NCBI GenBank assembly: GCA_029058455.1
Contig: JAIDXU010000129.1
Coordinates: forward strand, 1 to 12,471
Reading direction: 5' to 3'
DNA from: Paramuribaculum sp.
GTDB lineage: Bacteria > Bacteroidota > Bacteroidia > Bacteroidales > Muribaculaceae
DNA: 12,471 nucleotides
The stretch's first letter is position 1. Each line of letters starts with the position of its first letter. Made by a program: the position numbers and the translations under genes. Below the pieces are notes generated by a model. It was given only the letters and a program-made list of their open reading frames with translations. It was not told the DNA's origin and searched no databases. This document shows, piece by piece, positions 7,309 to 12,471 of the stretch.

Positions 7309-8910
7309 TTAGTCTTTTATCGGATATTTCTCGCGGATGGGATCGTCATACTGCTCCTGAAGACGTTTGAGCTTACCCATCATGGTTTTGGTTACCTCTT
7401 CATATCCGGGCTTTCCGTAGAGATTATTAAGCTCGTTAGGATCATTCTGAAGATCATAGAGCTCCCACTGGTCTATATCGTTATAGAAGTGCATGAGCTT
7501 ATAGCGATCATCTCTCACGCCATAGTGACGTCTCACACAATGTTCGCCGGGATATTCATAGAAGTGATAGTATATACCGTCGGGGCGCCATTCACCTTCC
7601 ACCTTATCGCCTCTGAGCAGCGGAGCGAAGCTCTTGCCCTGCATATCAGCGGGAACTTTCACACCGGCGAGTTCGAGGAATGTGGGAGCATAGTCGATGT
7701 TCTGCACAGGCTCGGTGATTTCGCCCTTGCGGTCCATGCCTTTGGGAAGCATCATCACCAGCGGAGTGTTGAGGCTTTCCTCATACATGAATCGTTTGTC
7801 AAACCATCCGTGCTCACCCATATAGAAGCCCTGATCGGAAGTGTAGACCACCAGAGTGTTGTCGAGCAGACCGTTTTTGTCGAGATAGTCAAGCACGCGG
7901 CCCACATTGTCGTCAAGGCTCTTTACTACCTTGGCATAGTCTCTCATATAGCGCTGATATTTCCATTCGGCGAGCTCCTTGCCTTCGAGTTTGCGGCTGA
8001 AGAAGTCGTCACGGATAGGCTGATAGAAAGCTTCAAACTTGGCTCTTTCGTCAGGATTCATTCTGCCCACATAATCAAGGTAGGTCTGCTTGAGGCGTGA
8101 TGTCGAATCGGGGCTATCCATCTTCAGGTCATAGATAAGGTCGAGATCATCGAAAATACGCATTTCGGTAAGACCGGCGGCCTCGCGACCCTCATAATCA
8201 TCATAGAAAGTTTCGGGAAGCTCAAACACCTTATCCTCATAGAGAGCGAGGTCGGCGGTATCGGGAAGCCAGTTGCGGTGAATGGCTTTGTGGTGAATCA
8301 ACAGACAGAAAGGTTTGTTTTTGTCACGCTTGTTTTCGAGCCAGTCGAGCGACTTGTCGGTGATGATGTTGGTGAGATAACCCTGCTCTACGATAGTATC
8401 GCCGTTCATCTCTATGAAACGGGGATTGTAGTAATCGCCCTGACCCGGTACGATTTCCCATGTGCCGAATCCCTGGGGGAGAGATTCGAGGTGCCACTTA
8501 CCGAAAATAGCGGTTTCATAGCCAGCCTCACCGAGATATTTCGGGAAAATAGGCTGAGAAGCGTCAAACACACAGTTGGTGTTGTCGGTAAACCCGTTCT
8601 TGTGGCTGTGTTTGCCGGTGAGCATACAGGCACGCGAAGGACCGCTGAGACTGTTAGCGACATAGCTGTTGGTGAATTTCACACCATCGTTGGCTATACG
8701 GTCGAGATTAGGGGTCTCGATATGGCGTGTATCATAAGCCGACATCATCTGAGCGGTATGGTCGTCGGTCATGATATAGACAATATTCATAGGCTCACGC
8801 TCGGTTTTCTCGGCCTTGGCGCTGGTGCCGCACGAATTGAGCATTGTGCCCGCAGTAACGGCAACACCGCCGGCTACCACTGCAGGAAGAATCAATGTTG
8901 ATTTTTTCAT
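7309..8910 (-). CDS. Exported Ser-type sulfatase of the S1 family, probable N-acetylglucosamine-6-O-sulfatase type
   Basis: This 533-residue type I sulfatase hydrolyses sulfate esters, most likely on host or dietary glycans. The formylglycine site is SGPSRACMLTGK at 89-100: the residue to be modified is Ser89 rather than Cys, so maturation would need an anaerobic radical-SAM enzyme (anSME), not seen here. Metal ligands are likely Asp49 and Asp50 (MTDDH) and Asp359-Gln360 (TSDQG); FGKWH at 136-140, HHK at 206-208 and Lys372 fit substrate-sulfate contacts. The N-terminus is hydrophobic and ends in LNSC (Cys27), an imperfect lipobox that suggests a lipoprotein in the envelope. The HSHKNGF and EIVPGQGDYYNP stretches recall the GlcNAc-6-sulfatase branch (S1_11) acting on heparan sulfate or mucin; this is from memory of the family and is the less certain part. 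It has its own promoter and precedes the GH2-like gene by 9 bases. Confidence 0.92.
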   Translation of the reverse strand: MKKSTLILPAVVAGGVAVTAGTMLNSCGTSAKAEKTEREPMNIVYIMTDDHTAQMMSAYDTRHIETPNLDRIANDGVKFTNSYVANSLSGPSRACMLTGKHSHKNGFTDNTNCVFDASQPIFPKYLGEAGYETAIFGKWHLESLPQGFGTWEIVPGQGDYYNPRFIEMNGDTIVEQGYLTNIITDKSLDWLENKRDKNKPFCLLIHHKAIHRNWLPDTADLALYEDKVFELPETFYDDYEGREAAGLTEMRIFDDLDLIYDLKMDSPDSTSRLKQTYLDYVGRMNPDERAKFEAFYQPIRDDFFSRKLEGKELAEWKYQRYMRDYAKVVKSLDDNVGRVLDYLDKNGLLDNTLVVYTSDQGFYMGEHGWFDKRFMYEESLNTPLVMMLPKGMDRKGEITEPVQNIDYAPTFLELAGVKVPADMQGKSFAPLLRGDKVEGEWRPDGIYYHFYEYPGEHCVRRHYGVRDDRYKLMHFYNDIDQWELYDLQNDPNELNNLYGKPGYEEVTKTMMGKLKRLQEQYDDPIREKYPIKD

Positions 8911-8939
8911 CGGTTATGGGTTTAAGGAAATTAATTCCA

Positions 8940-8970
8940 CAAAGTTACACTATTTATTTTAACTGGCCAA
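8940..8970 (-). promoter_or_regulatory. Predicted Bacteroidota-type promoter for the sulfatase operon
   Basis: On the minus strand TTG (8970-8968) is followed after 20 bases by TAACTTTG (8947-8940), an exact TAnnTTTG match. The -33 element lies within the last codons of the MATE gene, and the sulfatase ATG at 8910 is about 30 bases downstream of the -7 box, leaving a short leader. It would let the sulfatase and GH2-like genes be expressed apart from the prfB block. This is a pattern match only. Confidence 0.6.
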
Positions 8971-10413
8971 ATGGATTTTGCGGTAGGCACGGCGGGTAAC
9001 AATCATATAGGCCACGAGAACGCTTGTGCCTGTTATAATCCATGTTACAGGATAAACCAGCATTAGAAGACTGAAATCGGTGGCATTGGCGGTTACGGTG
9101 GTGACCCACACCACACGCAGCACACATGTTCCCAAGATAGTAAGTACCGTGGGTGTCATAGAATAGCCAAGGCCTCGCATACACGCGCCCGAAATCTCAT
9201 AGCTGCTTGCCATCCATTGAAGCATCAGCACTCCCGTGAGACGCATATAGGCAAAGGCCATGACTTCGGGGCTTTGGGTAAAAATGCCTATGGCAAATTC
9301 TTTCTGCCACACTATGAGAAGATTGAGCAGCATACATCCCACAACGCTCATTGTCATACACACCTTAAACACCTTCTTGCAACGGTCTATCCTACCCGCG
9401 CCATAGTTGGCTCCGGTAAAGGCCACACCTGCCTGAACAAACGCCACTATCACAAAATAGCAATAATATTCATAGGTCAGGGCGGCACCGCTTCCCGCAC
9501 TCGCCTCCGCTCCGAAAAGGTTGATATTGCCTGTGATGAGAGTATTGCTCAGGGCAAACACCATGCCTTGCAGACCGGCGGGGAGACCTATGCGCAGCAT
9601 ACGGCTAAGTTCACGGCCATATACACGCATCTTGCGGAGCTTCACTCCGAAAGGAGCTTTCTCGCGACGTATCATGTTGAGAATCCAGATACCGCTCACA
9701 GCCTCCGACACAACCGTTGCGATACCTACGCCCGCGACATTCATATCAAACACTATCACGGTAAGAAGATTAAGGCCCACATTGATTACGCCCGACACAG
9801 CAAGCACATAGAAAGGACGGCGGGTATCGCCCATGCTTCTCAGCACCGCGCTACCGAAGTTATATAACATCAGAAACGGCACTCCGCAGAAAAAAATCCT
9901 TAGATAGAGCGTGGCCGGGGCAAGCACCGCTTCAGGCGTGCTGATCCACACAAGCAGCAGAGGGGAAATAAACACGCCGAGCAAAGCAACCGCCACTCCG
10001 GTCACGATGGCGACCATAAGAGTGGTTTCGACACTGCGGGCTATTCCCTTTTCATCACCGCTACCTATATAGTGGCTGATAATAACATTGGCGCCGACGC
10101 TTATGCCCATAAAAAGATTGAGAATAAGCGAAATCAGCGGCCCGTTACTGCCCACAGCGGCCAATGCCGCGTCACCGCACCAACGACCCACAACAGCCAC
10201 ATCGACGCTGCTGAACGATTGCTGCAATACTCCGCTGGCAATCAGAGGGAGGGCAAAAATGATTATCTTGCCCCACAGACCTCCGTTGAGCATATCGATT
10301 TTCAATGCTCCGGAACTTGTAGGGCGCGAGGACCGATTTCTACTGTCGGAAATATCGTCTCCGGCACTTAGCTCGGCTGAATCGGCACTTTCAGAATCAA
10401 TCATCCTACTCAT
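8959..10413 (-). CDS. MATE family multidrug/cation efflux transporter
   Basis: The 484-residue inner-membrane protein belongs to the MATE family, which exports drugs, toxic metabolites or other organic compounds in exchange for Na+ or H+. The core starts near residue 41 (MLNGGLWGKIIIFALPL), followed by the typical first-helix stretch VLQQSFSSVDVAVVGR at 62-77 and ALAAVGSNGP at 83-92. About twelve hydrophobic segments follow, with the second-half repeat beginning near LRIGLPAGLQGM. Before the core lies a hydrophilic Ser/Asp-rich extension of about 38 residues that most relatives lack. I keep the ATG at 10413 because it is 13 bases after the preceding stop, but the ATG at 10293 would give a family-typical start. 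Substrate and coupling ion cannot be told. It probably shares a transcript with prfB and the phosphatase-fold gene. Confidence 0.93.
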   Translation of the reverse strand: MSRMIDSESADSAELSAGDDISDSRNRSSRPTSSGALKIDMLNGGLWGKIIIFALPLIASGVLQQSFSSVDVAVVGRWCGDAALAAVGSNGPLISLILNLFMGISVGANVIISHYIGSGDEKGIARSVETTLMVAIVTGVAVALLGVFISPLLLVWISTPEAVLAPATLYLRIFFCGVPFLMLYNFGSAVLRSMGDTRRPFYVLAVSGVINVGLNLLTVIVFDMNVAGVGIATVVSEAVSGIWILNMIRREKAPFGVKLRKMRVYGRELSRMLRIGLPAGLQGMVFALSNTLITGNINLFGAEASAGSGAALTYEYYCYFVIVAFVQAGVAFTGANYGAGRIDRCKKVFKVCMTMSVVGCMLLNLLIVWQKEFAIGIFTQSPEVMAFAYMRLTGVLMLQWMASSYEISGACMRGLGYSMTPTVLTILGTCVLRVVWVTTVTANATDFSLLMLVYPVTWIITGTSVLVAYMIVTRRAYRKIHLAS

Positions 10414-10426
10414 AGCAGACCTGTTT

Positions 10427-11449
10427 TTATTTTAGGCGGAAACGCGCCATAACGGCACGGTGGTCGCTGGGCCAGATACCGAGGGGTGGAGTTATGTCGC
10501 GCTGTCCCCATTCGGTAGCCACGCGCTCACCTTTTATAATATCATCCTGAGGTCCCGCTATCCATGCGGCTTCGATTTCAAGTCTGGAATCGGGAACATA
10601 GAACAGATAATCAATTCGATCTCTTTCGTCAGCTTTCATGGCCCATGACAAACGGTTGACGCCCACTGCAGGATTAGATGAGGGATAGGTATAACCGGGA
10701 TGAGTCACAGGGTCGGGATAAACGGCACGATAGGCATCCACCAGACCTCCCTCGCGGAGAATCTTCACCGACGGCCAGTCGATCACCACTCCATGGTGGT
10801 CGGCAGTCTGAGCCGTTGCCTCGGTCCAGTCGAGTCCGGAAGGCTCGTTGAGGTCGCCGCCAAGAAATATCAGACTTCCCTTTTCCTTTTCAAGAGCCAC
10901 ATCGGCCACAATAACTTGTGCCCCCTCGTCGCGACGGGAAAGCAGATTGCGGCGCGTCAGCTCTGCAACATCTGTCACAGGCTCCATCTCTTTCCATGAA
11001 TTTCCATCATATCCCCTCACCTCATAATAGGTGTCATTGAGATAATCGAGATGAGCGGTATAGGCCGCCACGCGGTTGCCGTCGATTTCGGTAATGAGTT
11101 TATAAACCGAGCCGTGGTCATCGACACACGGAAATATTGTTACCGAGTCGGTAATCTCCGTGCGGCTCAGCAAACCGGTATCATAGCTGTAAAATGAATG
11201 ATAGGTCACTCCCCTATCGGCCAAAGCTTTGACAATGCGGTCACAGAAGCGCGTGCCGTGATAGTTGCGCACCTCGCTGAGCATAACAATGTCAGGGCTG
11301 AGAGCCGCTATCTCGTCGGCCATAGCTTCAAAGCCTCCCTCAACAGATGTGCCTTCCTGCCAAACGTTAAATTGCATGACGGTGATTTCGCGGGCCGTCA
11401 CACCAAAGACCGACACTATCATTACAAGTGCCGCTAAAAGCCTGTTCAT
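10427..11449 (-). CDS. Secreted endonuclease/exonuclease/phosphatase (EEP) superfamily hydrolase
   Basis: The 340-residue protein has an N-terminal Sec signal peptide (MNRLLAALVM onward, probable cleavage after VTA at residue 19), so it acts outside the cytoplasm. The rest is one EEP (DNase I-like) domain with the full set of metal and catalytic residues: QFNVW with Asn28, LSEV with Glu59, TAHLD with His133, GGDLNEP with Asp199 and Asn201, DRIDYLF with Asp280, and WPSDHRAV with Asp329 and His330. Family members cleave nucleic acids, phosphoinositides, sphingomyelin or other phosphodiesters and monoesters; nothing here fixes the substrate. The start at 11449 is chosen because it gives the signal peptide and lies 16 bases after the prfB stop; the frame stays open to an ATG at 11527, but that adds 26 charged residues before the signal and overlaps prfB. 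The MATE gene follows after 13 bases. Confidence 0.92.
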   Translation of the reverse strand: MNRLLAALVMIVSVFGVTAREITVMQFNVWQEGTSVEGGFEAMADEIAALSPDIVMLSEVRNYHGTRFCDRIVKALADRGVTYHSFYSYDTGLLSRTEITDSVTIFPCVDDHGSVYKLITEIDGNRVAAYTAHLDYLNDTYYEVRGYDGNSWKEMEPVTDVAELTRRNLLSRRDEGAQVIVADVALEKEKGSLIFLGGDLNEPSGLDWTEATAQTADHHGVVIDWPSVKILREGGLVDAYRAVYPDPVTHPGYTYPSSNPAVGVNRLSWAMKADERDRIDYLFYVPDSRLEIEAAWIAGPQDDIIKGERVATEWGQRDITPPLGIWPSDHRAVMARFRLK

Positions 11450-11465
11450 AATTTCCGATCTTGGT

Positions 11466-12471
11466 TTATTCCTCTGACTTCTCTGAAAATTCCATGAGGA
11501 ACGCCTTGATAAATCCGTCGAGATCACCGTCCATCACTCCGTTGACATCGCTGGTCTGATAGCCGGTGCGGTGGTCTTTCACACGACGGTCGTCAAACAC
11601 ATACGACCTTATCTGCGAACCCCATTCAATCTTCATCTTGCCGGCTTCGATCTTGGCCTGCTCCTCCATGCGGTGGCGCAACTCCTTGTCATAGAGTATT
11701 GAGCGCAGCTGTCTCATGGCGTTTTCCTTATTCTTAGGCTGGTCGCGGGTCTCGGTGTTTTCAATCAGAATCTCCTCTTTCTCACCGGTATAGGGGTCGG
11801 TAAACTGATAACGGAGACGCACACCCGACTCCACCTTATTTACGTTCTGACCGCCGGCGCCACCCGAGCGGAAAGTATCCCATGACAACAGAGCGGGTTC
11901 GACTTTCACCTCGATGGTATCATCGACAAGCGGAGTTACAAACACCGAAGCAAACGAGGTCATTCGCTTGCCCTGTGCATTATAGGGCGACACCCTCACC
12001 AGACGGTGAACACCGTTCTCGCTCTTGAGATAACCGTAGGCAAAATCGCCCTCCACATTGATGGTGCAGCTCTTGATACCGGCCTCATCGCCTTCGAGCA
12101 AGTTGGCCATCGAAGTCTTGTAGCCGTGACTTTCACACCATCTCAGATACATGCGCATGAGCATTGACGCCCAATCCTGGCTTTCGGTACCGCCGGCACC
12201 CGAATTGATTTTCAATACCACACCCATCTTATCCTCCTCGCGGCGCAGCATGTTGCGCAGTTCAAGATTTTCGATTTTAGCCATCGCGTCGGCATAGAGG
12301 GCATCCAACTCAGCTTCCTCCACAAGTCCCTCCTTGATGAAATCAAAGGCGAGCGAAAGTTCCTCAACCGCTTTCTCCACCTCCTCATAGCCCACGATCC
12401 AGGCCTGAAGATCCTTGATTTTCTTCATCTGCACCTGCGCCTCCTTGGGGTGCTCCCAAAAATCGGGCACG
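11466..12471 (-). CDS. prfB: Peptide chain release factor 2, 5' end outside window
   Basis: Release factor 2 recognises UGA and UAA stop codons and triggers peptide release on the ribosome. About 335 residues are visible; the frame is open at the right edge and begins near PDFWEHPKEAQ, which aligns roughly with residue 35 of typical RF2, so the true start and any programmed frameshift site lie outside. Numbering from the GTG codon at 12470, domain 1 helices occupy 1-85, GAGGTESQDWASML is at 91-104, the stop-codon-reading tripeptide is SPY at 161-163, and the catalytic GGQ is at 206-208 within GAGGQNVNKVESG. The peptide-release domain has a longer loop (PYTGEKEEILIENTETRD) than E. coli RF2, and WGSQIRSYVFDD and DGDLDGFI near the end are standard. 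SPF is the E. coli form of the tripeptide, so Tyr is a substitution. It appears to lead a block with the EEP hydrolase and MATE genes. Confidence 0.96.
   Translation of the reverse strand, partial: VPDFWEHPKEAQVQMKKIKDLQAWIVGYEEVEKAVEELSLAFDFIKEGLVEEAELDALYADAMAKIENLELRNMLRREEDKMGVVLKINSGAGGTESQDWASMLMRMYLRWCESHGYKTSMANLLEGDEAGIKSCTINVEGDFAYGYLKSENGVHRLVRVSPYNAQGKRMTSFASVFVTPLVDDTIEVKVEPALLSWDTFRSGGAGGQNVNKVESGVRLRYQFTDPYTGEKEEILIENTETRDQPKNKENAMRQLRSILYDKELRHRMEEQAKIEAGKMKIEWGSQIRSYVFDDRRVKDHRTGYQTSDVNGVMDGDLDGFIKAFLMEFSEKSEE

Noticed and set aside
7489..8901. Plus-strand open frames of 203 and 207 codons over the sulfatase gene
   Set aside because: They are antisense shadows of a sulfatase whose motifs are all in the minus-strand frame.
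11450..11527. Longer start for the EEP hydrolase at 11527
   Set aside because: It would place 26 charged residues before a clear signal peptide and overlap the end of prfB; the ATG at 11449 is better.
12468..12470. GTG at the right edge as the prfB start
   Set aside because: It is an internal Val codon; RF2 has roughly 35 more residues before this point, which lie outside the window.
1..12471. Search for CRISPR arrays, insertion sequences, tRNA genes and phage genes
   Set aside because: No direct-repeat arrays, transposase motifs, terminal repeats or tRNA-like sequences were seen; genes are tightly packed throughout.

Overview
The window looks like a chromosomal segment of a Bacteroidota bacterium, most likely order Bacteroidales and possibly a Muribaculaceae-type gut commensal. 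The grounds are a DUF2723 membrane protein of the large type typical of this phylum, a secreted sulfatase beside a GH2-like protein, a release factor 2 with a Bacteroidota-like insertion, and two promoters matching the Bacteroidota pattern (TTG, 19-20 nt spacer, TAnnTTTG). The genus is inference. All eight genes lie on the minus strand, so transcription runs from high to low coordinates. No RNA gene, transposon, phage gene, CRISPR array or long repeat was seen, and no gene-free stretch exceeds about 110 bases.

In transcription order, the first block is prfB (release factor 2, cut by the right edge), a secreted endonuclease/exonuclease/phosphatase-fold hydrolase and a MATE exporter, separated by 16 and 13 bases and probably cotranscribed. 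The second block has its own promoter near 8940-8970. It encodes an exported Ser-type sulfatase, probably acting on 6-sulfated GlcNAc-like sugars, and 9 bases further on a 718-residue secreted protein. That protein keeps the outer domains of a GH2 beta-galactosidase but has lost nearly all of the catalytic barrel.

The third block starts after a 111-base intergenic region holding a second promoter at 5087-5116. It encodes a 1163-residue DUF2723 protein with a GT-C-like membrane part, a NodB-type polysaccharide deacetylase 5 bases later, and epoxyqueuosine reductase QueG, whose preferred start overlaps the deacetylase. QueG runs off the left edge.

Most of the window is core or glycan-related metabolism. 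The most unusual item is the barrel-less GH2 relative coupled to the sulfatase. It looks like a non-catalytic carbohydrate-binding or accessory protein rather than a hydrolase. Smaller points are an SPY tripeptide in RF2 where the E. coli model has SPF, a widened first cysteine motif in QueG, and a perfect inverted repeat across the DUF2723 promoter. I found no clear evidence of a wholly new multi-gene system.
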